A stretch of 64,000 nucleotides of DNA from Psychrobacillus sp. FSL H8-0483 (GCF_038637725.1 NZ_CP152052.1:2339501-2403500); one strand, 5' to 3'; shown: positions 44,231 to 54,068, numbered from the stretch's first letter. Notes: a model not told the origin generated them from the sequence alone. Numbers and translations: made by a program.

Positions 44231-45313
44231 TTAAGCCATTACGACAAATTGTGACGCAAAAGACTGCTCTTTTTCAATTTGAATCGCTTGAATCTTTTCT
44301 ACTTCTTTTTTTCTTCTAGACGCACAATCAATAAAACTAAATTGTGATATATAATCTTTATCAATTAGAGCAGCTAAACAATCTGCATCTGTTAATGCGC
44401 TATTTAATCCGAAAGCCCCTGTTGGTGTCATCGTGTGGACTGCATCCCCTAGTAACGCAACGCCGTCCTTGCCCCAGCTTTCGCTCGTAGAACTGTACAC
44501 ATCTAACAGTACAAAATCCTGCCATGATTGAATATGTTGATGAACGGTTTCTTTAAGTTGAGGAAATGCTTCCACCAATTGCTCAATAAACGGAGTAAAC
44601 GGCTCCTTACGCAATGTTGGATACGAGCCTTCTTCAATATTCCAACCGATTTGTATAAAGCCTTTTGCTTGTGTAAATAGAGAAAGCTGTTTATCACCTA
44701 TAAGCGCCATTTTAATAGATGGCTCCCAGTCGTGTGGTGCTGGAATTCTAGCCCAAAGTAAATCATAGCCATGCTTACGAATAGTGACATCAATTTCTGC
44801 TTTTTTTCGTACAGTTGAATAACGACCATCTGCACCGATAATAAGTTGACTTTCAATCACCATTTCTTGCCCATCTTGTACTGCTTTGACACCACAAAAA
44901 TATCCTGATTCATCTTTTAATAACTCTACTACTCTAGTATTCATCAGACAAGTTAAGTTCGGATATTCCTCTGCTGCCTGTATCAGCACTGTTAATAAAT
45001 GTGCTTGTGGTACGTGGATGCCTAGATGACCTACTTTTGGATCTGGTAAAATGGTTTTAAATAGCTTTCCTGCATGCCAATATTCAAGTTGCTCCATACG
45101 TAACAACCCTAATTGCTCAATTGCATCAAAAAGACCGTGTTTTTTTAAAACAGCTTCGCCTTCTTCGTTTAAATGCTCTCCGCGAAATGCTTTTCCAATA
45201 TCTTGAGTTCGCTCCAGAAGCATAACGGAAACGTTTTTCTTTGCAAGTAAATACGCTAAGAGTGCACCTCCTGGTCCAGCTCCAACGATACATACATCTA
45301 CTTTCACATTCAC
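44231..45313 (-). CDS. FAD-dependent aromatic-type monooxygenase (group A)
   Basis: 360 residues from a GTG whose first bases overlap the ribD stop (GTGA). FAD loop DVCIVGAGPGGALLAYLLA, DG motif IIGADGRYSTVRKKA, and the GD motif LLGDAVHTMTPTGAFGLNSA are those of p-hydroxybenzoate hydroxylase-like enzymes. They hydroxylate an electron-rich ring using NAD(P)H and O2. Its position between ribD and a phosphatase suggests a pyrimidine or pteridine-like substrate (inference). No partner reductase is needed. Confidence 0.87.
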   Translation of the reverse strand: MNVKVDVCIVGAGPGGALLAYLLAKKNVSVMLLERTQDIGKAFRGEHLNEEGEAVLKKHGLFDAIEQLGLLRMEQLEYWHAGKLFKTILPDPKVGHLGIHVPQAHLLTVLIQAAEEYPNLTCLMNTRVVELLKDESGYFCGVKAVQDGQEMVIESQLIIGADGRYSTVRKKAEIDVTIRKHGYDLLWARIPAPHDWEPSIKMALIGDKQLSLFTQAKGFIQIGWNIEEGSYPTLRKEPFTPFIEQLVEAFPQLKETVHQHIQSWQDFVLLDVYSSTSESWGKDGVALLGDAVHTMTPTGAFGLNSALTDADCLAALIDKDYISQFSFIDCASRRKKEVEKIQAIQIEKEQSFASQFVVMA

Positions 45314-46419
45314 TGCTGATCACCTTGCTTTGGATACGCTGTAATCCGAATGTCTTCCCCAAACTTTTCAATTTCTGCAAAAGATACAAGCATGGCAGCA
45401 TCTATTGTATCAACATCTTTACCTGTAAATGGTGTGACAGAATTACGACCGCCCAATACTTTCGGTGCCATATATATAAAGTACTTATCGATTAAATTAG
45501 CTCGTAAGAAAGAGGCATTGACTGCACCTCCACCTTCCACGAGCACATCTGTAATTCCACGTTTATATAGTTTTTCAAGCATTTCTTGTAAATTTAAGCC
45601 ATTTTCTGCTCTTGATACATTTATTAACGAAACGCCTTTTGCTTTATACAACTTGACCTTCTCTGTATCGGCTTCTAGACTTGTCACAATAATCGTCTCA
45701 GCAACTTCAGTTTGCATGACATTGGCATCTAATGGTGTGCGTAATTCACTATCTAGAATAATGCGGATTGGATTTTTCCCTCCGCCTTCTGGTAATCTAG
45801 TCGTCAAAGATGGATTATCCGCTATTACCGTTCCCACGCCGACTAGAATTGCATCCACTTCATGGCGAAGCATATGAACATCCGCTCGAGCTGCTTCACC
45901 TGTTATCCATTTGGAATGGCCTTTATGTGTTGCGAGTTTGCCATCTAGCGTCATCGCAAATTTCGAAATGACAAAAGGACGCCCCGTTATCATATTGTGA
46001 ATGAAGCGTTCATTGAGTCTTTTAGCCTCGTCCTCTAACACGCCGACTTCTACTTCAATTCCTGCTTCTCGTAACAACTTAATACCTCTACCTGCCACTT
46101 CTGGATTTGGGTCTTGCACTGCTACTACAACGCGACGTACTTCTGATTCCTTCACAAGGTTCGCACAAGGTGGTGTTTTACCAAAATGCGAGCAGGGTTC
46201 TAACGTAACGTAAAGGGTGGCACCTTTTGAATGATCTCCTGCCATATTAAAAGCGTGGACTTCTGCATGCGGTTCTCCCGCTTTGCGGTGTAGCCCAGTA
46301 CCAACAATGACGCCATCTTTTACAAGGACAGCCCCTACGATTGGATTCGGATTTGTTTTACCTTTTGCACTTTCAGCTAAATCAAGTGCTAGGCGCATAT
46401 AGTCTTGATCAGTTTTCAT
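45310..46419 (-). CDS. ribD: Bifunctional riboflavin-type deaminase/reductase
   Basis: 369 residues; GGAGGG lies before GTG-ATG, and the ATG at 46419 is taken. The N-terminal cytidine-deaminase domain has HAEVHAF and the zinc motif TLEPCSHFGKTPPCANLV. The C-terminal DHFR-like reductase starts near 148 (FVISKFAMTLDGKLATHKGH) with DVLVEGGGAVNASFL. It converts the GTP cyclohydrolase II product to 5-amino-6-ribitylaminouracil phosphate. Ten bases after ribA. No ribE, ribH or ribBA is present nearby. Confidence 0.93.
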   Translation of the reverse strand: MKTDQDYMRLALDLAESAKGKTNPNPIVGAVLVKDGVIVGTGLHRKAGEPHAEVHAFNMAGDHSKGATLYVTLEPCSHFGKTPPCANLVKESEVRRVVVAVQDPNPEVAGRGIKLLREAGIEVEVGVLEDEAKRLNERFIHNMITGRPFVISKFAMTLDGKLATHKGHSKWITGEAARADVHMLRHEVDAILVGVGTVIADNPSLTTRLPEGGGKNPIRIILDSELRTPLDANVMQTEVAETIIVTSLEADTEKVKLYKAKGVSLINVSRAENGLNLQEMLEKLYKRGITDVLVEGGGAVNASFLRANLIDKYFIYMAPKVLGGRNSVTPFTGKDVDTIDAAMLVSFAEIEKFGEDIRITAYPKQGDQQ

Positions 46420-46432
46420 CACTTTTCCCTCC

Positions 46433-47179
46433 TTAGACGTTTAAAGTAGGTAATTCTTCTAGAATATGTCCTGACTTTTGGACTTTTGTTTCTAAATAAA
46501 AACGGTTTGTATCCGTAAGCCCGCCCCATAATGGTACGTGATGATCCGCTAATAACCCATGAGCCTTTAAAGCAGCTAGCTTTTTTGGATTATTTGTAAT
46601 TAGCGTAACTGGTTTATCTCTTAACGCTTCTAGTACACGAATAGCATCCTCGTATGAACGTGTATCATCCTCAAATCCTAGTGCTTGATTCGCTTCTACC
46701 GTGTCATGACCATTTTCTTGTAAAAGGTAAGCCAATGACTTGGAAAATAAGCCAATACCTCGCCCTTCGTGATCTGCTAAGTAAAAGATTGCTCCGCATC
46801 CATGATCCGCTATCATTTTCATTGATTCGTGAAGCTGATAACCACAATCACAACGCTGACTACCAAAAATATCGCCAGTGTGACAAATACTATGCATACG
46901 AATGAGTGCATCCTCCTCTTGCGCAAAGTCTCCATATACTAAAACAGACGACTGTTGACCGAATGCTAAATTGGACGTTGCAAGTGAAGCAACTAACTCT
47001 TCAATTGTTAGCATTTTATCGACCTTTACCCAAGAATACCAGTTGAAAGTAGCAGTAAAATCATCTTGTTTAATTGGCATTCTAACTGGACCTACTAAAC
47101 ATAAATTCTCCTGATCAGTAGTTTCAATTATTTTGATTTTTTCTCGTAATATATCTATCGTTTCTTTTAATATTTTCAT
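46433..47179 (-). CDS. ribA: GTP cyclohydrolase II (stand-alone RibA)
   Basis: 248 residues from the ATG at 47179, with GGGTGAG eight bases upstream; an ATG 15 bases earlier lacks a site. Zinc ligands in SICHTGDIFGSQRCDCGYQL, catalytic loop DHEGRGIGLF, and LITNNPKKLAAL are all present. It opens GTP to 2,5-diamino-6-ribosylamino-pyrimidinone 5'-phosphate. Unlike the usual Bacillus RibBA it has no dihydroxybutanone phosphate synthase half; the N-terminal 60 residues are a different short segment. First gene of the four-gene operon. Confidence 0.92.
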   Translation of the reverse strand: MKILKETIDILREKIKIIETTDQENLCLVGPVRMPIKQDDFTATFNWYSWVKVDKMLTIEELVASLATSNLAFGQQSSVLVYGDFAQEEDALIRMHSICHTGDIFGSQRCDCGYQLHESMKMIADHGCGAIFYLADHEGRGIGLFSKSLAYLLQENGHDTVEANQALGFEDDTRSYEDAIRVLEALRDKPVTLITNNPKKLAALKAHGLLADHHVPLWGGLTDTNRFYLETKVQKSGHILEELPTLNV

Positions 47180-47207
47180 TTTTTTCTCACCCATCTATCT
47201 TATAGTG

Positions 47208-47220
47208 TGAACAGTGTTCA
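47208..47220. promoter_or_regulatory. Candidate operator before ribA
   Basis: Perfect palindrome TGAACAGTGTTCA, 29 bp before the ribA ATG. No FMN riboswitch is present, so this may be how the operon is regulated. TATAAT is seen on the same (minus) strand near 47256. Confidence 0.4.
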
Positions 47221-47390
47221 TTTCATGATGAATGACCTGTTTCCTATTTCTATTATATTCTCTTTATAATAAACACTTACATAACGTAACCTAGTATATA
47301 ATTACAAGCAAAAAGAGTCAAATGATATACTCCTATTGCAATTAGCTACTTTCCTTTAAAATAATTAAAAAAATGCAAAAATAAAATTTG

Positions 47391-47434
47391 AACGAAAGGT
47401 CTTTTGAATACTTCTAATCAAAAGGCCTTTCGTT
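47391..47434. other. Strong hairpin without adjoining gene
   Basis: AACGAAAGG-CTTTTGA / TCAAAAG-CCTTTCGTT, 16 pairs with one mismatch, in the 430-base gap between ribA and the DoxX gene. Not followed by a clear U run on the plus strand; on the minus strand an AAATTTTATTTT follows, so it may insulate the ribA operon. Confidence 0.5.
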
Positions 47435-47539
47435 CCATTTAATCTTAACCATAGCATTCATTTTAACATAGTTTTACTGTTTACAAGATCCTCCAAATGG
47501 TACCAGCCTGAATCAGCCATAGATGATCGGTAATTTTTC

Positions 47540-47579
47540 AAAAAAATATCCCTTATACAAGAACTCTGTATAAGGGATT
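47540..47579 (-). terminator. Terminator of the DoxX gene
   Basis: ATCCCTTATACA / TGTATAAGGGAT stem with an 8-base loop and seven U on the minus strand, 34 bases after the stop. Confidence 0.87.
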
Positions 47580-47612
47580 AACTAATCACACAGTTTCAGC
47601 TTTAGCTATTTA

Positions 47613-48011
47613 TTAATTATTTGGGAAAATTTTTGCATCAAGTGATATTTCTGATCGATTCGCAAAAACAAAATAAGCTGATACTGCGAAGAAAATTAAT
47701 TCAAGTTCATAACCCGCTGCTACACCTTCCCCAAGTAATCCTAAAGGAAGTTTAACTGTCACAATGGCTACAACCATGATGATTGCAAATGTTGCCCCTA
47801 TAATTCTAGTTCCTAAGCCTAGTACTAATGCTAATCCACCCACTAATTCAACACTAGCAACAACATAAGCCATAAAACCTGGAATCCCTAATGACTCGAA
47901 AAAGCCTACTGTATTCGTAATTCCTCCTTGGAATTTCGCTACACCATGCAGTAAGAAGGTAAAGCCAAATAATATGCGTAGAATTAAAGTCCCTATGTCT
48001 TGTTTGTTCAT
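47613..48011 (-). CDS. DoxX-family membrane protein
   Basis: 132 residues, four membrane helices. The opening LILRILFGFTFLLHGVAKFQ and FFESLGIPGFMAYVVASVELVGG are DoxX hallmarks. DoxX relatives are linked to thiol/oxidative stress and quinone or disulfide chemistry, but the enzymatic role is unclear. GGGAGA precedes the ATG. It has its own terminator and no operon partner. Confidence 0.88.
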   Translation of the reverse strand: MNKQDIGTLILRILFGFTFLLHGVAKFQGGITNTVGFFESLGIPGFMAYVVASVELVGGLALVLGLGTRIIGATFAIIMVVAIVTVKLPLGLLGEGVAAGYELELIFFAVSAYFVFANRSEISLDAKIFPNN

Positions 48012-48335
48012 GTTTTTTCAATCTCCCTTCACTTGTATTTCGTAACTTACTGTATATTAGTAATCTGATTGTGTCAATAAATTAAATTACAAAAAGTAAC
48101 TTAAAGTGCAACAGATCTTCATAATTTTTTACTTTCTCGCAAACTCCTTGTCCTACTTAACTTTTGAAAAAAGGATAAGGTGACGTTTCAATAGGATCGA
48201 GAATAATTGTGTAAATATTTGCGCTCCTCGGCATTTACTTATGGTAATGGACATTCGAAAGTAAATGCAAGGAAGTGAAAATTTATTTCATTATATGAAA
48301 CTACAAGAATTAACATGCATTTCTAAAAGTTAGAT
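48012..48335. other. Gene-free stretch
   Basis: About 320 bases between the DoxX gene and the katE terminator. I see no gene or repeat in it. Confidence 0.5.
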
Positions 48336-48368
48336 AAAAAGCCGCTCCACAAATCCTGGAGCGACTTC
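48336..48368 (-). terminator. Terminator of katE
   Basis: GTCGCTCCA / TGGAGCGGC stem with U5 on the minus strand, 17 bases after the stop; same stem as the terminator at 43598-43634. Confidence 0.85.
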
Positions 48369-48384
48369 TAAAGATAATACAATT

Positions 48385-50451
48385 CTAATAAATATCTCTT
48401 TCCCAAAAACGTTGTTGTGCAATTGCTTTCACAAATGTCTTCCCGAACTCAGGATTTCCTGTGGCAAATACGATTCCTGGTCCCGCTTTTGCATTTGAAG
48501 CTTTAAAAAATGGCACACCCGAGTTTGCTACCCCAATTGGTTTATAATGTTTGTACGCTTCATTTATAAAGTAAATGATATCAGAGTTGAGTTTAGCTTG
48601 ATTGACAGCCGTGCCACCAACTACATATAAGGAATCGAACAGAACAGGATCTGTTGTAAGGTAGGTTTCATTGACCTTTACTTTAAATCCATCTTTACTT
48701 CTGACAAGCCCCAGTTTTTCCGCCACAATTCGGTATTGTACTCCATAGCGTCTTAACGTTTTTACAGTCTCTTCCACTTCATCCACATCAAAACCATTGC
48801 CAAGAAGTACAGCGACCTTTAACGTAAGCGGAAGTTTCCTTGTATTTTCCTGACTAAGTGCGGGTGAAGACGTGGTAACTTGGGATTGCTCTCCTGTTGG
48901 TCTTTTTACCCCTATATTATCTGCAATAATGCATGCCATTTCTTTATCCACGTGGACGAACATATTTACTGCTTGTTGTCGAACATCACGACTATTTACT
49001 TTTCCCAGTTCAAAGGAGAATGCAAGAATAATATGCTGTTTTTCTGGAGGTGACATACTGTTCCAAAATAGCCTAGCTTGTGAAAAGTGATCATTGAATG
49101 ACGGACTCCTTGCTTGAATGACACGGCCTTCTACTTTTTCTTCATAATGAACAAATCCACCTTCTGCTGCGGTGCTTGTGGAAGGCGTATTATTAGCAAG
49201 CGAATTCTTATGATAACTTACCTTTCCTACATTGATTGTTTGACGACTAAAACCATTGCGCTGGTTGTTATGAATCGGACAAACAGGTCGATTGATCGGG
49301 ATTTCAGTAAAATTAGGTCCCCCAAGTCGAAGGAGCTGTGTATCTATATACGAAAATAATCTCCCTTGCAACAGTGGGTCATTCGTAAAGTCAATGCCAG
49401 GTACCAGATTTCCAGGATGGAAAGCTACTTGCTCTGTTTCTGCGAACACATTGTCGACATTTCGGTTTAGTGTCAGCTTGCCGATTATTTTTAGCGGAAC
49501 AATCTCTTCCGGCCAAATTTTTGTGGCATCAAGGACATCGAAATCGAACTTGAATTCATCCGCTTGATCAAGCATCTGTACTCCAAGTTCATATTCCGGA
49601 TAATTTCCATCTTCAATGGATTCCCATAAATCGCGTCGCTGAAAGTCTCCATCTTTCCCCGAAATTTTCTGCGCTTCATCCCATACAAGCGAATGAACAC
49701 CAAGAACAGGTTTCCAGTGAAACTTTACAAATCTTGCAACCCCTTTGGCATTTACAAAACGAAACGTGTGAACGCCAAACCCTTCCATCACTCGAAAATT
49801 TTTCGGAATTGCGCGGTCGGACATTTGCCACATAACCATGTGGGCTGACTCCTGATTGTTCGCGACGAAATCCCAGAATGTATCATGAGCGGAGGCTGCT
49901 TGTGGTATCTCATTATGCGGTTCTGGTTTCACAGCATGAATCAGATCTGGAAACTTCACTGCATCCTGGATAAAAAACACCGGGATATTGTTTCCAACAA
50001 GATCGTAGTTCCCCTCCTCGGTATAAAATTTAACCGCAAACCCTCGAACATCACGGGCTGTGTCTACGGAACCTAAACTACCAACTACATTCGAAAATCT
50101 TGTAAAGACTGGCGTTTTTGAACCTGGATTCTGAAGAAATCCCGCTTTTGTATATTCCTTCATTGATTCATACAATTCAAACTCTCCATGAGCTGCGTAC
50201 CCTCTTGCATGCACAACCCGCTCTGGAATTCGCTCATGATCGAAATGAGTGATTTTCTCTCGAAGATGGAAGTCCTCCAGTAATGTTGGACCACGCACAC
50301 CCGCTTTTAATGATTCCTCATCGTTTGATACCTTGAGTCCTTGATTGGTTGTAAGCTTTTTCCCATCATTGTTCACACGAAACTGCTCCAATTGGCGTTC
50401 CTTACTGTTTTTATCCATATTGTTCATTTGGTTTGACGTCGAATTGTCCAC
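48385..50451 (-). CDS. katE: Large-subunit (clade II) heme catalase
   Basis: 688 residues from the GTG at 50451, which has AAAGGGG five bases upstream; an earlier GTG overlaps its own site. Active-site His is in [12 protein letters not shown], Asn in [12 protein letters not shown], and the heme-ligand Tyr in [20 protein letters not shown]. The extra C-terminal 150 residues form the flavodoxin-like (GATase-1-like) domain ([40 protein letters not shown]) that marks HPII/KatE. It removes H2O2; in B. subtilis KatE is under sigma B, but no clear sigma B promoter was found here. Confidence 0.96.
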   Translation of the reverse strand: MDNSTSNQMNNMDKNSKERQLEQFRVNNDGKKLTTNQGLKVSNDEESLKAGVRGPTLLEDFHLREKITHFDHERIPERVVHARGYAAHGEFELYESMKEYTKAGFLQNPGSKTPVFTRFSNVVGSLGSVDTARDVRGFAVKFYTEEGNYDLVGNNIPVFFIQDAVKFPDLIHAVKPEPHNEIPQAASAHDTFWDFVANNQESAHMVMWQMSDRAIPKNFRVMEGFGVHTFRFVNAKGVARFVKFHWKPVLGVHSLVWDEAQKISGKDGDFQRRDLWESIEDGNYPEYELGVQMLDQADEFKFDFDVLDATKIWPEEIVPLKIIGKLTLNRNVDNVFAETEQVAFHPGNLVPGIDFTNDPLLQGRLFSYIDTQLLRLGGPNFTEIPINRPVCPIHNNQRNGFSRQTINVGKVSYHKNSLANNTPSTSTAAEGGFVHYEEKVEGRVIQARSPSFNDHFSQARLFWNSMSPPEKQHIILAFSFELGKVNSRDVRQQAVNMFVHVDKEMACIIADNIGVKRPTGEQSQVTTSSPALSQENTRKLPLTLKVAVLLGNGFDVDEVEETVKTLRRYGVQYRIVAEKLGLVRSKDGFKVKVNETYLTTDPVLFDSLYVVGGTAVNQAKLNSDIIYFINEAYKHYKPIGVANSGVPFFKASNAKAGPGIVFATGNPEFGKTFVKAIAQQRFWERDIY

Positions 50452-50596
50452 GTAATCCCCTTTCACCCTGCCTTAACTTTCCTACACATACTATATGTTA
50501 TTCGGTTAGTGCTTAGTATAAATACAGTGATTAACTTATACCTCCATTCACATTGTAAAAAATAGGCTCAGTTAAACAATCATGTTGATACCTGCC

Positions 50597-50780
50597 AAAA
50601 ATCCGCTCGCTTTCCACAAACGAACGGCCAAGCCACGTTGGGGCAACAAATTGTTGGTCACGAATCCGTTGCCACATGGATGCGGCGAACTTAGTATTTG
50701 TTCCTATAAGGCTGCTCTGGGATCTCGGAAGCCCGTTTTTCCGCAGGAGTCTCGCGGATTTTCGTCACAAGATTTATACT
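50597..50780 (+). repeat. Family C dispersed repeat, copy 1
   Basis: AAAATCCGCTCGCTTTCC, CGAACGGCCAAGCC, GTTGGGGCAACA and TTGTTGGT match, in inverted orientation, the block at 60748-60812. The rest (TTTCCGCAGGAGTCTCGCGG near 50735) has family B-like character. It occupies the gap upstream of katE. Confidence 0.65.
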
Positions 50781-50818
50781 TCTAAAAAACTACACCCTAA
50801 TTGAACATAGCCAAAAAA

Positions 50819-50862
50819 TAAAAAGCAAGAGACTGGATTCTTGTTCGAATTAGTCTCTTGCT
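50819..50862 (-). terminator. Terminator of the two-component operon
   Basis: AGCAAGAGACT / AGTCTCTTGCT stem with a 17-base loop and U-rich tail on the minus strand, three bases after the kinase stop. Confidence 0.82.
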
Positions 50863-50865
50863 CTA

Positions 50866-52239
50866 CTATTTTACTGGTAATATAACGGTGAATGTCGTGC
50901 CTTCCTGCCATTTACTTTCTACTTGAACTTGCCCCCCATGTAATTCGACAATGTCTTTAACTATTGATAGACCAAGTCCTGTTCCTTCTTTCGTTCGAGA
51001 AGTATCCGCACGGTAAAAACGATCAAACAGATAAGGTAATTCATCCTCCTTCACTCCGATTCCTGAATCTTGAAATATTATCATGATGTCCTTTTCCGTC
51101 TGTGAAAGCGAAATATCAATGGACCCATTTTCTGTATTGTACTTGATAGCATTCGACAATAAGTTCTCCCATACATTTTCAAGTAAGCTCTCATTCCCGA
51201 AATAGTGAATAGGACTTAAATTATAATAGATATCCATATTTAACTCTTGTATAAGCCACATATATTTTGCGGTGACTTCCTTTAATTGTCGATCTAGAGC
51301 TATATCGTTTCTTAAGATTGTACGAGAAGATTGATCTAGCGATGTTAAAAGAAGTAGTTGTTTGGTCAAATTGGATAAACGCTTCGTTTCATCTTCAATC
51401 ACCGTCGTATATGCTAATCGTTGTGTGTCTGAAATCGAAGAAGACTTCAACAAATCTGCATATCCTTGAATGTTCAGTAAAGGTGATTGAAAATCATGTG
51501 ATACATTACTAATAAATTCTTTACGTGCTTGATCATTTTCCTGTAGTTGATGCGACATTAGATTAAAGCTTCTAGCTAATTGCCCAATTTCATCTTTACG
51601 ATTTATATTCAATAATAAATTAAAGTTTTCACGCGAGATTTGTTTGGTTGCCTCTGTTAATTGCGTAATTGGTTTGATTAATTGCTTCGCCACAAATACC
51701 ATAGCGATCAGACTAATAAGTGCAATAGAAATTATTAAACCAGCTAAAACAGTATGCACTCCCGAAAAAAGCAAGTTTATATCCGGTCGCAAGAACATTC
51801 CATAATTTTCCCCATTATATTTGAATGGAAGACCAACAGTATTACGTAATTCATTTGCAAAAAAACCGGTAATAAAAAATTTTTTGGGATATTCTAACAT
51901 CCCGTGATATATGTTCCCTTCTAAAACCTTTTCCTTTGCAGCTTCAGATAAGTTTTTTTCTTTATACTTCTCCCCGAAAAACTGTTCATACCCTGACTCG
52001 TTAATAATATATACCTTATAACCTATATTACTGATCGTGGTTAAATATTCATCTAGGTCTAAATTGTCGGAAGCCTCTATATAATCGGTGATTTCCTCAG
52101 CAATTGTTACATTTGTGGCGTCAATTTGTTCCTTCGTCACATTATGGTAGTACTCATTCGTTATCAAAAAACCAATTCCCGCACTCATTACCATAATGCC
52201 GATGGTAGTTACAATAAATTGTCGGTATAAGGTTTTCAA
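50866..52239 (-). CDS. Sensor histidine kinase
   Basis: 457 residues from a TTG whose TTGA overlaps the regulator stop, with GAGGTGG upstream. Membrane helices at about 8-28 and 163-188 frame an outer sensor domain; HAMP follows at 188-240. H box SNVSHDFQSPLLNIQGY, N box ENVWENLLSNAIKYN, G1 DSGIGV, F box FDRFYRAD and G2 GTGLGLSIV are intact. Signal unknown. Pair with the OmpR-type regulator encoded just upstream. Confidence 0.94.
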   Translation of the reverse strand: MKTLYRQFIVTTIGIMVMSAGIGFLITNEYYHNVTKEQIDATNVTIAEEITDYIEASDNLDLDEYLTTISNIGYKVYIINESGYEQFFGEKYKEKNLSEAAKEKVLEGNIYHGMLEYPKKFFITGFFANELRNTVGLPFKYNGENYGMFLRPDINLLFSGVHTVLAGLIISIALISLIAMVFVAKQLIKPITQLTEATKQISRENFNLLLNINRKDEIGQLARSFNLMSHQLQENDQARKEFISNVSHDFQSPLLNIQGYADLLKSSSISDTQRLAYTTVIEDETKRLSNLTKQLLLLTSLDQSSRTILRNDIALDRQLKEVTAKYMWLIQELNMDIYYNLSPIHYFGNESLLENVWENLLSNAIKYNTENGSIDISLSQTEKDIMIIFQDSGIGVKEDELPYLFDRFYRADTSRTKEGTGLGLSIVKDIVELHGGQVQVESKWQEGTTFTVILPVK

Positions 52240-52907
52240 AATACCACCTCTAGTTTATAGCCAAGACCTCGGATCGTTTGGATCTCCACATTTGCATGTA
52301 AACGCTGTAATTTCTCCCGAAGACGTTTCATATGCGTATTCAAAGTATGATCGTCCCCTTCATAATCGTACCCCCAAATTTGCTCCATGATGGTACCCCG
52401 TTCCACGACATATCCTACTCGACTTGCTAATAATGCAAGCAATTCAAATTCTTTTAACGGTATGACAGCGGATTGCTCACCAGTTGAAATTTCAAACATA
52501 TTCCGATTGATCGTCAAGTTCCCAACTTCAATGATGGAAGTGAATTCTTTTCGAAATCGCCTTAAAATTACCGCTACGCGAAATAGAAGCTCTTTCGGTT
52601 CAAAAGGCTTCACTACATAATCCTCTGCACCAGCTAAAAAGCCTTTTGCTTTATCTTCCATTTCGCCTTTAGCGGTTAGTAATAGAACTGGAATTTGATA
52701 GTCTTTATTCAAAATAGTGGTTAATTCTATACCGTCCATGCCTGGCATCATCACATCGACAACTGCTAAGTCCGGCAACTGATTCTCCAAAATCATCAAA
52801 ACTTCATCCGCATTTGTAGCTCCCAACACCTGATAGCCTTCTTTTGTTAAATGGATCGTGATGAGCTGAAGAATATGCACATCATCATCAACAACTAAAA
52901 TTTTCAT
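52236..52907 (-). CDS. OmpR-family response regulator
   Basis: 223 residues from the ATG at 52907, with GGAGAGGCGG before it; an earlier TTG lies within that site. Receiver domain with acidic VVDDD, phospho-Asp in VVDVMMPGMDG, and LLLTAKGE Lys. C-terminal winged HTH (LKEFELLALLASRVGYVVER, GDDHTLNTHMKRLREKL, TIRGLGYKLEVV). It overlaps the kinase gene by four bases. The likely target, a transporter gene upstream, is broken. Confidence 0.94.
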   Translation of the reverse strand: MKILVVDDDVHILQLITIHLTKEGYQVLGATNADEVLMILENQLPDLAVVDVMMPGMDGIELTTILNKDYQIPVLLLTAKGEMEDKAKGFLAGAEDYVVKPFEPKELLFRVAVILRRFRKEFTSIIEVGNLTINRNMFEISTGEQSAVIPLKEFELLALLASRVGYVVERGTIMEQIWGYDYEGDDHTLNTHMKRLREKLQRLHANVEIQTIRGLGYKLEVVF

Positions 52908-52993
52908 ATGAATCCGCCTCTCCAAATGTACAGAAACGCAGAGACAATTATTAAAAGGCCTCTGCTTTACTACTAATATTAAGCTTTATCTTT

Positions 52994-53400
52994 TCAATGA
53001 AATAAAATCAATGCTGGTAATAATATAGCACGTACTAAGAATGTAGCCATTAAGATACCAATATCTACGATAAAGCCGAAAACAAACAGATCTGCAATTG
53101 GCATTGTCGTTAATGCCCAAATGTAGCTGCTAAAATTAACACAGCAGAAGAGAAACACCGCCAGTATTATGGATTGCAATTTCTAATGCTTCTTTTACTT
53201 TGAGTTTTTTACGTTCTTCTATGAAACGAGACACTAAAATAATATTATAATCTATTCCTAACGCTACGAGGAAGATAAATGCGTATACTGGGACACGCGT
53301 ACTTATAGCATTCGTATCCAAATAACACATCTACTAGGAAAAGACCAAGTCCAAGCGCTAATATGAAGGAGACTAAGATTGTCACCAGTATTTTTATATA
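52994..53400 (-). pseudogene. Broken MMPL/RND-type transporter (YdfJ-like), C-terminal part
   Basis: Two frames carry successive pieces of one protein: VYAFIFLVALGIDYNIILVS then RFIEERKKLKVKEALEIAI ending at 53136, and, in another frame, ALTTMPIADLFVFGFIVDIG then ATFLVRAILLPALILF ending at 52994. Together they give the last helices of an MMPL-family exporter. The upstream kilobase is missing. Two frameshifts or more; not functional. Confidence 0.8.
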
Positions 53401-53644
53401 GTTTACACAAGTTCCTATTGTAGAAGAGTAACCTAAATTGAAACTGAACTAATAGAGGAATCATTCCAAATATATCAACGTAAATTAAATCATTCTATTT
53501 GTGACAAATTCATGAATTTTCACTTCCATTACAACATCCGACAATTTTTGCATTTTAGATATTATACAATGAACTCGTTGCTTCCCTACCTCTAGAAAAT
53601 CTCCTTAAGAATTGAAGCCAAATATAAATCATGGAGGAAGTTTT

Positions 53645-53794
53645 ATGCATTGTTTAATGAACGAGAACGCGTTGGACATTCGAATAGAGAACAAAAGAAA
53701 AAATATGTATAAGTTGGCGAATAAGTTAGGATTCACTCATCCACTTGTCGTCTCAATTAGTCAAGAGCTAGATGCGTTACTAAATCTTAATTGA
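53645..53794 (+). CDS. Spo0E-like aspartyl-phosphatase
   Basis: 49 residues from the ATG at 53645 with GGAGG seven bases upstream. The core IRIENKRKNMYKLANKLGF and HPLVVSISQELDALLN has the SQELD motif of Spo0E-family phosphatases, which remove phosphate from Spo0A~P and delay sporulation. Two antiparallel helices are expected. Its own terminator follows. Confidence 0.9.
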   Translation: MHCLMNENALDIRIENKRKNMYKLANKLGFTHPLVVSISQELDALLNLN

Positions 53795-53821
53795 AGAGGA
53801 TTATAAGTGTCCTAATATAGT

Positions 53822-53862
53822 AAAACCGATCCGAAATCCACAATGGAATTCGATCGGTTTTA
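53822..53862 (+). terminator. Terminator after the Spo0E-like gene
   Basis: AAAACCGATC / GATCGGTTTT stem with a partly paired 20-base loop, 27 bases after the stop. Confidence 0.8.
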
Positions 53863-53956
53863 TTCATTTTAGTAATAAATGCTTAAAAGTAAAATAGTCT
53901 TATGGTTTAATTTTCCCTTCATTTATTTATGCAGATTACTTGGATAATAAAAAATC

Positions 53957-54052
53957 GCAAATGCAGCAGATTTATGGTTTGCTGATCCAAATGGTGACTA
54001 TGCAGCAATATGGATACATGATGTCAATATGTACAGCTTTTATCCAATAAAA
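53957..54052 (+). pseudogene. C-terminal remnant of an unknown gene
   Basis: After two stop codons the frame reads KIANAADLWFADPNGDYAAI, WIHDVNMYSFYPIK and stops. The composition is protein-like but no start or ribosome site is present. A terminator hairpin follows at 54069. Parent family not recognised. Confidence 0.4.
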
Positions 54053-54068
54053 TAAACTGTAGAATTTC

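Noticed and set aside
45350-45877. 175-codon plus-strand frame opposite ribD
   Set aside because: Ser/Thr-rich antisense shadow of the well-supported ribD gene.
47180-47612. FMN riboswitch before ribA
   Set aside because: None of the conserved FMN aptamer blocks (such as the GGGGC and CCGAC-GGCGG parts) is present on either strand.
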